Below the pieces are notes generated by a model, which had not been told where the DNA came from, did not search any database, and saw only the letters and a program-made list of their open reading frames with translations. A stretch of 64,000 bases of DNA from contig CAMMVF010000001.1 of assembly GCA_946500295.1 (NCBI GenBank), positions 62,001 to 126,000 of the forward strand, in the 5' to 3' direction. A program made the translations under genes and the position numbers. This document shows, one piece after another, positions 1 through 7,218 of this stretch (position 1 is the first letter of the stretch; each line of letters begins with the position of its first letter). Source of the DNA: an uncultured Clostridia bacterium. Lineage in GTDB: Bacteria; Bacillota; Clostridia; Oscillospirales; Acutalibacteraceae.

Positions 1-958
1 GCTGAATATTCAAAAGCTCAAGACCGACCTTGAAAAATACAGAATCAATTACGACAACTGGTTTTTGGAAAGCTCCCTTCATAAAAGCGGTGCCGTGGCA
101 GACATAATAGAGAAGCTGAAATCAAGCGGACATACCTACGAAAAGGAGGGTGCGCTGTGGTTTAAGACAACCGACTTCGGCGAGGACAAGGACAGGGTGC
201 TAGTGCGTGCAAACGGAATTCCCACCTACCTGGTTCCCGATATCGCTTATCATTACAATAAACTGGTTACAAGGGGTTACGATATAGCCATTGACGTGCT
301 GGGCGCAGACCACCACGGATATATTCCCAGAATCAAGGCTTCGATGGAGGCGCTGGGGGTTGACCCGGACAGGCTCGATATAATAATTATGCAGATGGTT
401 CGACTTATCAAAAACGGCGAGACCTACAAGCTTTCAAAACGAAGCGGAAAGGCGGTTACGCTCGAGACCCTGCTCGAGGAGGTGCCCGTGGACGCAGCAA
501 GGTTCATCTTTAATATGCGTGAGCCTAACACACAGATGGATTTTGACCTCGATTTGGCGGTTGCCGAGGACAGCCAAAACCCCGTTTACTACGTTCAGTA
601 TGCCCATGCGAGAATTTGTTCCATACTCAAGGCGATGAAGGGTGACGGCATAGTCCCGAGGGAGTGCACGGGCGAGGAGCTGTCGCTGCTGAGTACGCCC
701 GAGGAAAAGGAGCTTATCAGCCACCTTGCGTCATACACTGCCGAAATTGAGTCTGCGGCTAAAAACTACGACCCGACCAAGATTACCCGCTTTGTGCTTG
801 AGCTTGCTTCGCTTTTCCACAAATTCTACAATGCCTGCCGAATCAAGGGCAGCGAGGAGGGCTTGATGCAGGCAAGGCTTGCACTGTGCTTATCGGTAAA
901 AAGCGTAATCAAAAACGTGCTAGATATGCTCAAAATCACCGCACCGGAGTCGATGTGA
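1..958 (+). CDS. argS: Arginyl-tRNA synthetase, C-terminal part (5' truncated)
   Basis: Charges tRNA-Arg with arginine in the cytoplasm. The reading frame is open from base 2, so the gene starts before the window; what remains is about 318 residues. The stretch GADHHGYIPR is typical of the catalytic domain, and KLSKRSGK is the KMSKS-like signature loop of a class I synthetase. It is followed by the all-helical anticodon-binding domain, including the YVQYAHARI motif that class Ia ArgRS carry at the start of this domain. The end of the frame at a TGA fits the normal C-terminus. A palindrome (978-1008) lies just downstream and the next gene has its own promoter, so argS seems to end its transcription unit here. 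Confidence 0.96.
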   Translation, partial: LNIQKLKTDLEKYRINYDNWFLESSLHKSGAVADIIEKLKSSGHTYEKEGALWFKTTDFGEDKDRVLVRANGIPTYLVPDIAYHYNKLVTRGYDIAIDVLGADHHGYIPRIKASMEALGVDPDRLDIIIMQMVRLIKNGETYKLSKRSGKAVTLETLLEEVPVDAARFIFNMREPNTQMDFDLDLAVAEDSQNPVYYVQYAHARICSILKAMKGDGIVPRECTGEELSLLSTPEEKELISHLASYTAEIESAAKNYDPTKITRFVLELASLFHKFYNACRIKGSEEGLMQARLALCLSVKSVIKNVLDMLKITAPESM

Positions 959-977
959 TATTATATTAAGAGTTAGA

Positions 978-1008
978 TTTCCCGCCGCCTGAGCTAGGCG
1001 GTGGGAAA
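978..1008. terminator. Perfect-stem palindrome after argS, possible terminator or repeat copy
   Basis: TTTCCCGCCGCCT and AGGCGGTGGGAAA flank a five-base loop (one G-T style mismatch within the stem). There is no long T run after it, so it is a weak candidate for an intrinsic terminator. The core CGCCTGAG(C)TAGG(C/A)GGTGGG reappears at 16102-16126, which suggests a dispersed repeat. Confidence 0.5.
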
Positions 1009-1032
1009 TTTAAAAATAAATCAGAAAAACTA

Positions 1033-1061
1033 TTGACGAATAAAATAAGCTGTGATAAAAT
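1033..1061 (+). promoter_or_regulatory. Promoter for rpmG-secE-nusG
   Basis: TTGACG (1033-1038), a 17-base spacer and TAAAAT (1056-1061) match a vegetative sigma factor promoter. The transcript would have a leader of about 100 bases containing an AAAAAGGG/CCCTTTTT stem (about 1075-1103) and a CCGGGAATCCGG hairpin before rpmG. Confidence 0.75.
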
Positions 1062-1167
1062 AGATATACCTCGTAAAAAGGGGTTTATTTTTTTGCCCTT
1101 TTTGAGGGAGGCTTAAGCGCCGGGAATCCGGCTAAGATAAAATATCCGAAAATCGGAGGTGCCGTTA

Positions 1168-1317
1168 ATGAGAGTAAAAATTACCATGGCCTGCACTGAG
1201 TGCAAGCAGCGCAACTACAACACTATGAAGAACAAGAAAAATGATCCTGACAGACTTGAGATGAACAAGTACTGCCGTTTCTGCAAAAAGCACACTCTTC
1301 ATAAGGAAACAAAGTAA
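1168..1317 (+). CDS. rpmG: 50S ribosomal protein L33
   Basis: Small ribosomal protein of 49 residues, too short to be caught by a length filter. It begins [17 protein letters not shown] and has two CxxC pairs (C9, C12 and C36, C39), so this is the zinc-binding form of L33. The ATG at 1168 follows GGAGG (1155-1159) with normal spacing. It heads a short operon with secE and nusG, the usual clostridial order. Translation ends with TAA at 1315-1317, directly before the secE ribosome binding site. Confidence 0.95.
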   Translation: MRVKITMACTECKQRNYNTMKNKKNDPDRLEMNKYCRFCKKHTLHKETK

Positions 1318-1334
1318 TAGCGGAGGTTTTGAAA

Positions 1335-1616
1335 ATGGCTGAAAAGAACGCCGAGAAAAAGGCAGTCGAAAAGAAGTCGGACAAAAAGCCGAGCTCCGGT
1401 AAGACGAAAAAGCCTAATGTTTTCTCGAGAATTTTTAAATACCTTCGTGAGTGTAAGAGCGAAATCAAGAAGATTACCTGGCCTGCGCCGAAAACGGTTT
1501 TCAAAAATATGGGAATCGTAATTGCGGTTATAGTAATAATAGGCCTGTTGATTTTCGCTTTGGACAGGGGTCTGTTCGCTCTGCTTGGTCTTATTATGGA
1601 GACTAGCGCAACCTAA
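1335..1616 (+). CDS. secE: Preprotein translocase subunit SecE
   Basis: Small essential subunit of the SecYEG channel, 93 residues. The first 35 residues are a Lys/Glu-rich extension, followed by the conserved YLRECKSEIKKITWPAPKTV amphipathic segment and a single membrane helix (about residues 58-85). A TTG at 1329 is in frame, but the ATG at 1335 sits 7 bases after GGAGG (1322-1326) and gives the standard start. It lies between rpmG and nusG, as in most Firmicutes. Confidence 0.95.
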   Translation: MAEKNAEKKAVEKKSDKKPSSGKTKKPNVFSRIFKYLRECKSEIKKITWPAPKTVFKNMGIVIAVIVIIGLLIFALDRGLFALLGLIMETSAT

Positions 1617-1640
1617 TTTACACGGAGAAGGTGAATAACA

Positions 1641-2162
1641 ATGCCTGATGAAGCAAAATGGTATGTTGTTCATACCTATTCCGGGTATGAAAACAAGGTG
1701 GCTTCAAATCTTGAAAAAACTGTTGAAAACAGAGGACTTCAGGATTTAATCAAGGAGGTTAAGGTTCCGACCGAGAAAGTTACGGAGATTGAGGACTCAA
1801 AAACCCGTGAGGTCGAGAGGAAGATTTACCCCGGTTACGTTTTTATCAAAATGGTTTATACAGACGAGACATGGTATGTTGTACGCAACATCCGCGGTTG
1901 TACAGGTTTTGTCGGACCGTCGTCCAAGCCCGTTCCGCTTACAGACGCTGAGGTGGAGAAGATGGGAGTCGAGACCAAGGTGGTCGAGGTTTCATACAAA
2001 AAGGGTGACACGGTCAGAATTACAGAGCAGCCGTTTGTCGATTTTGTCGGAGTGGTCGAAGATGTCGATACCGACAAAAACTACGTCAGGGTTACGGTTT
2101 CCATGTTCGGCAGAGATACCTCTGTGGAGCTGGAGCTTGACCAGGTAGAGGCTATTGATTAA
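1641..2162 (+). CDS. nusG: Transcription termination/antitermination factor NusG
   Basis: Transcription elongation factor that binds RNA polymerase and couples it to ribosome or Rho. The 173-residue product is the usual length. The N-terminal NGN domain starts KWYVVHTYSGYENKVASNLE; the C-terminal KOW domain begins near residue 120 (KGDTVRITEQPFVDFVGVVE). It lies 24 bases after secE and starts at ATG after GGAGAAGG. The following gap to rplK carries hairpins and an L1-type motif. Confidence 0.97.
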   Translation: MPDEAKWYVVHTYSGYENKVASNLEKTVENRGLQDLIKEVKVPTEKVTEIEDSKTREVERKIYPGYVFIKMVYTDETWYVVRNIRGCTGFVGPSSKPVPLTDAEVEKMGVETKVVEVSYKKGDTVRITEQPFVDFVGVVEDVDTDKNYVRVTVSMFGRDTSVELELDQVEAID

Positions 2163-2216
2163 GTAAGTTAATAATATCCGGCTATGCCGGTAGTTATTAT
2201 TGGGGGCAATGCCCCT

Positions 2217-2256
2217 GTGGGAGGAGCGCAAATCACACCGCTTCGCAAATAACCAC
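2217..2256 (+). promoter_or_regulatory. Candidate ribosomal protein L1 binding motif before rplK
   Basis: GTGGGAGG (2217-2224) pairs with ACCAC (2252-2256) around an internal region, just ahead of the rplK ribosome binding site. L1 represses its own operon by binding an mRNA mimic of its 23S rRNA site, and motifs of the form GTGGGAG...ACCAC recur upstream of rplK and rplA in Firmicutes. A near-identical motif sits at 2712-2740. Two more hairpins (CCGGC/GCCGG and GGGGC/GCCCC) precede it at about 2178-2215. Confidence 0.6.
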
Positions 2257-2276
2257 GAATTTTGGAGGTGCAAAAA

Positions 2277-2702
2277 ATGGCTCAAAAGGTAGTAGGCTTT
2301 ATCAAGCTGCAAATACCTGCCGGAAAAGCTACGCCGGCTCCGCCGGTAGGTCCGGCTTTAGGACAGCATGGCGTCAACATCATGGCGTTCACAAAGGAAT
2401 TTAACGAGCGCACTAAAAACGACGCCGGACTTATTATTCCGGTTGTAATCACAGTGTACGCAGACCGTTCTTTCACATTTGTTACAAAGACACCGCCTGC
2501 GGCTGTACTTATTAAGAAGGCTTGCGGAATCGAGAAGGGTTCCGGCGTGCCGAACAAGACAAAGGTTTCAAAGATTACCCGTGAGCAGGTCAAAAAGATT
2601 GCAGAGCAGAAGATGCCTGACTTGAATGCCTCAAGCGTAGAGTCCGCAATGAGTATGATTGCCGGTACAGCTCGCAGCATGGGCATTGAAGTTGTCGATT
2701 GA
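2277..2702 (+). CDS. rplK: 50S ribosomal protein L11
   Basis: Part of the GTPase-associated centre of the large subunit. The 141-residue product has the conserved N-terminal [17 protein letters not shown] segment and the C-terminal rRNA-binding domain ([14 protein letters not shown]). An in-frame TTG upstream at 2262 is less likely than the ATG at 2277, which lies at proper distance from TTTGGAGG (2261-2268). rplA follows after a 58-base gap with a second L1-type motif. Confidence 0.97.
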   Translation: MAQKVVGFIKLQIPAGKATPAPPVGPALGQHGVNIMAFTKEFNERTKNDAGLIIPVVITVYADRSFTFVTKTPPAAVLIKKACGIEKGSGVPNKTKVSKITREQVKKIAEQKMPDLNASSVESAMSMIAGTARSMGIEVVD

Positions 2703-2711
2703 TTAAGCCCG

Positions 2712-2740
2712 GGTGGGAGGACTAAATCCGATTTTACCAC
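2712..2740 (+). promoter_or_regulatory. Candidate ribosomal protein L1 binding motif before rplA
   Basis: GGTGGGAGG (2712-2720) and ACCAC (2736-2740) flank a short loop in the rplK-rplA gap. This repeats the motif at 2217-2256. Two copies, one before each cistron, support L1 autogenous control at both translation starts. The pairing is seen in the sequence; binding is inference. Confidence 0.6.
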
Positions 2741-2760
2741 TCAACAGGGAGGACAAAGCA

Positions 2761-3471
2761 ATGAAGCATGGAAAGAAATATGTTGACAGCGCAAAGCTTG
2801 TTGACAGATCAAAATTTTATGAAACAGCAGAGGCTTTAGATCTTTGCGTAAAGACCTCAAAGGCTAAGTTTGACGAAACTATTGAGGTTCATGTAAAGCT
2901 TGGTGTTGACAGCCGTCACGCTGATCAGCAGGTTAGAGGCGCTATTGTACTGCCGAACGGTACAGGTAAGAGCGTAAAGGTTTTGGCTATATGCAAGGGC
3001 GCAAACGAGGAGCTCGCTAAGGAAGCAGGAGCCGACTATGTAGGCGCCGAGGATATGACTCAAAAGATTCAGTCAGAGAACTGGATGGACTTTGACGTTT
3101 TGATTACAACACCTGACATGATGGGTCTTGTAGGACGTCTCGGTAAGATTCTGGGACCTCGCGGTCTTATGCCGAACCCGAAGGCAGGTACCGTTACTCC
3201 TGATATCGCAAAGGCTATTAAGGAGGCTAAGGCAGGTAAGATTGAGTATCGTCTGGATAAGACAAACATCATTCACTGCCCGATTGGAAAGGCTTCCTTC
3301 GGTGTTGAGAAGCTCCAGGAGAACTTCGACACTCTGCTCGGCGCAATAGTTAAGGCTAAGCCGGCAGCCTCAAAGGGACAGTACATCCGTTCCTGTGCTG
3401 TAGCCAGCACAATGGGTCCCTCTGTTCGTCTTAACCCGAACAAGGTTGGCGGTCAGGGCACAGAGGCCTGA
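2761..3471 (+). CDS. rplA: 50S ribosomal protein L1
   Basis: L1 stalk protein of the large subunit and probable translational repressor of rplK-rplA. The 236-residue product has the LPNGTGK motif, the TTPDMMG segment and the signature [19 protein letters not shown]. The ATG at 2761 follows AGGGAGG (2746-2752); an upstream in-frame ATG at 2713 would start inside the L1-binding motif and adds a poorly conserved 16-residue tail, so it was not used. The next transcription unit begins with its own promoter at 3483. Confidence 0.96.
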   Translation: MKHGKKYVDSAKLVDRSKFYETAEALDLCVKTSKAKFDETIEVHVKLGVDSRHADQQVRGAIVLPNGTGKSVKVLAICKGANEELAKEAGADYVGAEDMTQKIQSENWMDFDVLITTPDMMGLVGRLGKILGPRGLMPNPKAGTVTPDIAKAIKEAKAGKIEYRLDKTNIIHCPIGKASFGVEKLQENFDTLLGAIVKAKPAASKGQYIRSCAVASTMGPSVRLNPNKVGGQGTEA

Positions 3472-3482
3472 GTAAAAAATAC

Positions 3483-3511
3483 TTGACAGGATGATATTCC
3501 TGTGGTATTAT
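3483..3511 (+). promoter_or_regulatory. Promoter for rplJ-rplL
   Basis: TTGACA (3483-3488), a 17-base spacer and TATTAT (3506-3511) form a strong vegetative promoter. The transcript begins near 3518, leaving a leader of about 160 bases before rplJ. Confidence 0.85.
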
Positions 3512-3517
3512 ATACAA

Positions 3518-3665
3518 GCTGTTTTTTCCAAAGACAGCAGGTGCATAGTGCATAAAGGATTATCCTGCCTGCCGAGGTTCTCAGCGTAATTTTGTAATTA
3601 CTTTATGAGATTATTCTGCCCCTCTGCACGTCAGGGGGGCTTGTTTTATGCACAATCCCACAAGC
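3518..3665 (+). promoter_or_regulatory. L10 leader (autogenous attenuator of rplJL)
   Basis: Long structured 5' leader between the rplJ promoter and its start codon. It ends in a terminator-like hairpin, GCCCCTC (3618-3624) with GGGGGGC (3634-3640), followed by TTGTTTTA. This position and architecture match the L10 leader of Firmicutes, in which the L10-(L7/L12) complex binds the leader and favours termination. The upstream arms (about 3530-3615) include candidate kink-turn pairing that could not be folded by hand. Confidence 0.75.
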
Positions 3666-3678
3666 GGAGGTGAAAAGA

Positions 3679-4209
3679 TTGCCAAGTGAGAAGATTTTAG
3701 AGCAGAAAAAAGCGGTTGTTGCAGAGCTTTCTGAGAGACTTAAAAACTCTGTAGCGGGCGTTTTGGTAAACTACAAGGGTATTACCGTTGCCGATGACAC
3801 TAAGCTTCGTAAGGAGCTGCGTGAGGCTGGCGTAAAATACACAGTAGTAAAGAATACTCTCCTCAAAAGAGCTGCCGAGGATGCGGGTATCGAGGGCTTT
3901 GAGCCGGTACTTGAGAACACAACAGCTCTTGCTACGAGCGAGGAGGACTATGTTGCCGCAGCAAAGATTCTCTGCGAATATGCTGAGAAGAACAAGGACT
4001 TTGAAATAAAGCTCGGCTATGTTGACGGCGGCGTTTTGAGTGTTGACGAGGTAAAGGATCTTGCAAAGCTTCCGAGCAAGGAGGTTTTGGTTGCAAAGGC
4101 TTTGGGCGGACTCAACGCTCCTATCAGCGGCTTCGTTACTGTGCTTAACGGTAACATCAGAGGTCTTGCCTGCGTGCTGAATGCAATTGCAGAGCAGAAG
4201 GGTGCATAA
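3679..4209 (+). CDS. rplJ: 50S ribosomal protein L10
   Basis: Base of the L7/L12 stalk, 176 residues. The start is chosen as TTG at 3679 (MPSEKILEQKKAVVAELSE), 8 bases after GGAGG (3666-3670); the upstream GTG at 3670 overlaps the ribosome binding site itself. Conserved features are the N-terminal rRNA-binding domain (VLVNYKGITV, KNTLLKRAAED) and the C-terminal helix that binds L7/L12 dimers. It is followed by rplL after 45 bases and is probably regulated by the leader in front of it. Confidence 0.96.
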   Translation: MPSEKILEQKKAVVAELSERLKNSVAGVLVNYKGITVADDTKLRKELREAGVKYTVVKNTLLKRAAEDAGIEGFEPVLENTTALATSEEDYVAAAKILCEYAEKNKDFEIKLGYVDGGVLSVDEVKDLAKLPSKEVLVAKALGGLNAPISGFVTVLNGNIRGLACVLNAIAEQKGA

Positions 4210-4254
4210 CCCGATATTAAATTAAAAATAAACTAAATTTTGGAGGTAAATACC

Positions 4255-4635
4255 ATGTCAGAGAAAGTTACACAGTTGATTGAAGATGTTAAGAATCTTA
4301 CAGTATTAGAGCTCAGCGAGCTCGTAAAGGCTCTCGAGGAGGAGTTCGGCGTAAGCGCTGCTGCTCCTGTTGCCGTTGCTGCTGCTCCGGCTGCTGGTGG
4401 CGCTGCTGCCGCTGCTGAGGAGAAGACAGAGTTCGACGTAGTTCTGAAGTCTGCCGGCGCTGAGAAGATCAAGGTTATCAAGGTTGTTCGCGAGATCACA
4501 GGTCTTGGTCTGAAGGAAGCTAAGGCTTTGGTTGACGGCGCTCCGAAGACCCTCAAAGAGGCTGTATCTAAGGACGACGCTGAGAAGTACAAGGCTCAGC
4601 TCGCTGAGGTTGGCGCTGAGGTAGAGCTTAAGTAA
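4255..4635 (+). CDS. rplL: 50S ribosomal protein L7/L12
   Basis: Flexible stalk protein that recruits translation GTPases. The 126-residue product has an N-terminal dimerisation domain (about 1-35), an Ala/Pro/Gly-rich hinge (about 38-58) and the conserved C-terminal domain ([20 protein letters not shown]). The ATG at 4255 is placed properly after TGGAGG (4241-4246); an in-frame TTG at 4240 lies in that site. An intrinsic terminator follows, and unlike in many bacteria rpoB does not come next. Confidence 0.97.
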   Translation: MSEKVTQLIEDVKNLTVLELSELVKALEEEFGVSAAAPVAVAAAPAAGGAAAAAEEKTEFDVVLKSAGAEKIKVIKVVREITGLGLKEAKALVDGAPKTLKEAVSKDDAEKYKAQLAEVGAEVELK

Positions 4636-4655
4636 TTTTGCTTTATTGGCAATCT

Positions 4656-4685
4656 GAGGACGGGAAACCGTCCTCTTTTTGTTTT
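4656..4685 (+). terminator. Intrinsic terminator after rplL
   Basis: GAGGACGG, GAAA loop, CCGTCCTC, then TTTTT. A perfect 8-bp stem with a GNRA-like loop and a T run ends the rplJL unit. Confidence 0.92.
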
Positions 4686-4840
4686 TTGAAGAAATTTGTT
4701 GACTGGTGTGTTCTTGACGTGCCTGTACATATAGTTAATGTTCTATTTAAAGGACTTGTGTAAAATGTAAAAAATTCCAATCTACCTTTAGATGGTTTGT
4801 ACAATTCGCTCTTTATTTGTGACCATTTTTTTAAAATCGG

Positions 4841-4869
4841 TTGAACTTTATCTTTTAACGTAGTATAAT
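4841..4869 (+). promoter_or_regulatory. Promoter of first CBM26-like surface protein gene
   Basis: TTGAAC (4841-4846), a 17-base spacer and TATAAT (4864-4869). The element closely resembles the promoter of the next paralogous gene (7125-7153): both read TTGAAx, then TTTATCT early in the spacer and AGTATAAT at the -10, and both leaders begin with GCTGAAG. The remaining sequence between the rplL terminator and this promoter holds nothing recognisable. Confidence 0.8.
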
Positions 4870-4935
4870 GATAACGCTGAAGTAGTGCATTGCTTCGGAG
4901 AATTTCTAAAATATATATTTAGGAGGAGACAAAAA

Positions 4936-6960
4936 ATGCGCAAGAAAATAGTTAGCATCGTGCTCGTAGCAGTGATGCTGATTTCTATGGCTTGTGTCGG
5001 CGTTGTCAGCTCAAGTGCGGCTTCCGACACACTAGGCACAATTTATTTGCAGCTGCCGCAGGCGTGGATTGACGCTACAGGCGGCAAAAAAATTAACGTG
5101 TATGCCCATATTTGGGTTAATGGCGGAGAGGAATACGCTCCGTGGCAGACACGTGACGAACAGATGACAGCCGAGGGCAATAATCTTTATTCATTTAATA
5201 TGGATAAGCTTCCTGCTCCTGCTGATGACGGCACTCAGCCGCAGTGGAATATGGTAATATTCTCATTTGCAGGCAGAGGAATTACAGGTCAGCAGACTTT
5301 TGATTCCACTCTCTATCCCGAGTGCGTAGGCAAGACCTTTACTATTGACACAAACATATTCCTCGAGAATCCTATGGATTCAACCAAGAAGGGTTCTCCG
5401 GCTTACTGTGAGGGAACTCCGGCAGGTCCGAAGCTTGTACTTAGTTCACTCGGCAATGTAGTTCCCGACCCGGCGACTGACGGCTGCACAGGTTCGCTTC
5501 TTCCGGGCGAGACAGTTGACGATATCCTCGCTAACTATGTAAGCGCTCAGGTTGCTGCCTTTGAGAAGGCTAACCCGAATGCTACAGATGATGAAATAGC
5601 AGCTAAAAGAGCAGAGGCAGAGGTAGCAGCTGAAGGTCTCAGAGCTAAGGTAGAGGCCGCTTTACCGGAGCAAACAGACCCTGTAACAGATCCGGAGACT
5701 GATCCCAGTGAAGCTCCGGCTACAGATCCTACCACAGCTACAGACCCGGCAACAGACCCGGCAACAGACCCGGCAACAGATCCGGCAACAGATCCGGCAA
5801 CAGACCCGGCAACAGATCCGGCAACTGATCCTGCAACTGATCCGGTTGTAACAGACCCGGCTACAGAGGAGCCTGCTACCGACGCCACCGAATCAACAAC
5901 TGATGCCTACGGCAGATACAGAGGTATCCCGACTCCCGATGGAATGATTGTAAACGAAACAGCCGAGACAAATCCCGACCTTCCCGACTGGAACGGCTAC
6001 TACAAGATTTACTACTTCCTCGACACTGAGGATTGGGCAACAACCAATACCCAGTATAAGGACGAAGGCTATGAGATAGGCTTCTACTGGTACAAGGGCG
6101 AGGAGAGTAACGGCGCTTGGCCGGGCGAGCCCGCAAGCAACCTTGCAGACTTTAAGATTGATTACTTTAAGCAGATGAACCCGGATGCAACTGATGAGGA
6201 GATCGCACAGTTTACAGCAGAAGCTGAACAGCAGTTTGGCAATGTTTACTATGCTCTTTGCCGCAGTGATGTTCCTTTCATCATGTGGAACAACGGAATA
6301 AATGCTGGTCTTCCGACAGATGAGGGTTATACAGCAGAAAAGGATGAGGCTGCGCTTCAAACTCAGGATATCAACGTAGAGGATCCCCTGTATAATGTGC
6401 TCGGCTCTAAATACGAAATTTCCGATGACATCTACAACGGCGATGCTTATTATTCTAACCCCGAGTACAATGGCGATGTCGCTACAGGCGCTCCCGACCT
6501 TTGCGGAAGCATCAGCTATGTAACAGGTTATGAGGAGACAGTAAACAACTTCACAGGACTTACAAAGAGAGTTGCTAATGTTAACTGGAAATACTATGAG
6601 CCCAAGGAGGGTCTTATGACCAACCAGGGTCTTGTAGATGAGAATGGAGAACTCATTCTTGATGAGAATCAAATGGCTCAGAACCCCTACTATAATATGG
6701 ACTACAGCTACATTCCGCCTGAGGGTACACCAATAGAGAAGCCCGATCCTGAGGGTACAACTCTTCCTGAGGAGACTGAGGCGCCCACTACAAATGCTCA
6801 GCCCGGATCTACTACAACCGCTACCAACCCAAGCGGCTCTACACCTAAGGGTCTGGTAAATACAGCAGAGAGCTCAGCTGTTCTTGCTATAGTTGCAGTT
6901 CTGGCTGCTGCCGGAGTTGGTGTGTTTGCTTTCTCACGCAAAAGAAGAGAGACTGAGTAA
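4936..6960 (+). CDS. Secreted, membrane-anchored protein with two CBM26-like starch-binding modules
   Basis: Probable alpha-glucan binding surface protein without a catalytic domain, 674 residues. Seen: a signal peptide (1-28); module 1 (about 33-178) with WQTRDEQMT, VIFS and QTFD, the pattern of CBM26-type starch-binding folds; a charged helical linker (190-243); a TDPA repeat linker (about 247-310); module 2 (about 352-600) with the WPG motif near 395 and an FIMWNNG strand; a Thr/Pro stalk; a membrane helix (647-667); and a basic tail. No LPXTG motif is visible. ATG 4936 follows AGGAGGAG; an upstream in-frame start at 4885 would spoil the signal peptide. Module 1 is paralogous to the next gene. 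Known: CBM25/26 modules bind starch. Inferred: starch capture feeding the phosphorolysis route next door. Confidence 0.7.
   Translation: MRKKIVSIVLVAVMLISMACVGVVSSSAASDTLGTIYLQLPQAWIDATGGKKINVYAHIWVNGGEEYAPWQTRDEQMTAEGNNLYSFNMDKLPAPADDGTQPQWNMVIFSFAGRGITGQQTFDSTLYPECVGKTFTIDTNIFLENPMDSTKKGSPAYCEGTPAGPKLVLSSLGNVVPDPATDGCTGSLLPGETVDDILANYVSAQVAAFEKANPNATDDEIAAKRAEAEVAAEGLRAKVEAALPEQTDPVTDPETDPSEAPATDPTTATDPATDPATDPATDPATDPATDPATDPATDPATDPVVTDPATEEPATDATESTTDAYGRYRGIPTPDGMIVNETAETNPDLPDWNGYYKIYYFLDTEDWATTNTQYKDEGYEIGFYWYKGEESNGAWPGEPASNLADFKIDYFKQMNPDATDEEIAQFTAEAEQQFGNVYYALCRSDVPFIMWNNGINAGLPTDEGYTAEKDEAALQTQDINVEDPLYNVLGSKYEISDDIYNGDAYYSNPEYNGDVATGAPDLCGSISYVTGYEETVNNFTGLTKRVANVNWKYYEPKEGLMTNQGLVDENGELILDENQMAQNPYYNMDYSYIPPEGTPIEKPDPEGTTLPEETEAPTTNAQPGSTTTATNPSGSTPKGLVNTAESSAVLAIVAVLAAAGVGVFAFSRKRRETE
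5721..5870 (+). repeat. In-frame 12-bp tandem repeat encoding a TDPA linker
   Basis: Repeated units of the form ACAGAYCCGGCA encode TDPA over and over within the linker of the surface protein at 4936-6960. Units vary at synonymous positions (GAC/GAT, CCG/CCT, ACA/ACT). The repeat could change length by slippage, altering the distance between the two carbohydrate-binding modules. Confidence 0.9.
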
Positions 6961-6974
6961 CATATAATTAAACT

Positions 6975-6994
6975 TTATTAGAACATTCTAATAA
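6975..6994. repeat. Perfect 20-bp palindrome after the first surface protein gene
   Basis: TTATTAGAACATTCTAATAA is a perfect inverted repeat 14 bases after the stop codon. It is followed by a GC-rich hairpin, so it could be part of the transcript end or an operator; nothing in the sequence decides this. Confidence 0.5.
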
Positions 6995-7003
6995 TCTGCC
7001 TAA

Positions 7004-7031
7004 GAATACCGCCCGATACTGGGCGGTATTC
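7004..7031 (+). terminator. Hairpin after first surface protein gene
   Basis: GAATACCGCCC, GATACT loop, GGGCGGTATTC is a strong 10-11 bp stem. No T run follows, so termination is probable but not certain; it may instead protect the 3' end. Confidence 0.6.
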
Positions 7032-7124
7032 GGCAAATTGTGGAAAAGACTTCAGCTAAATTTACAATTTTTTTACCTGTCTTTTATTTAAGATTTCAAA
7101 AATTTGTAAATACACCAAAATCTA

Positions 7125-7153
7125 TTGAAGTTTTATCTCTTTAGGAGTATAAT
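7125..7153 (+). promoter_or_regulatory. Promoter of second CBM26-like surface protein gene
   Basis: TTGAAG (7125-7130), 17 bases, TATAAT (7148-7153). It matches the promoter at 4841-4869 in hexamers, spacing and parts of the spacer and leader, as expected if gene plus promoter were duplicated together. Confidence 0.8.
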
Positions 7154-7218
7154 TAATATGCTGAAGCGGGAGCTTTAGTATAGAATTTATGATGATTTAT
7201 TTTAGGAGGACATTTAAA

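Noticed and set aside
1075-1105. Possible terminator or tRNA-like fold ahead of rpmG
   Set aside because: The AAAAAGGG/CCCTTTTT stem lies just after a good promoter and no tRNA cloverleaf or CCA end can be drawn. It is left as part of the leader.
5739-5850. Regular repeat that might be taken for a CRISPR array
   Set aside because: Units of 12 bases without spacers, in frame inside a protein linker. No cas genes are present.
5547-5888. Minus-strand open frame with GSVA repeats
   Set aside because: It is the antisense of the TDPA repeat linker of the surface protein; repeats with no stop codons make open frames on both strands.
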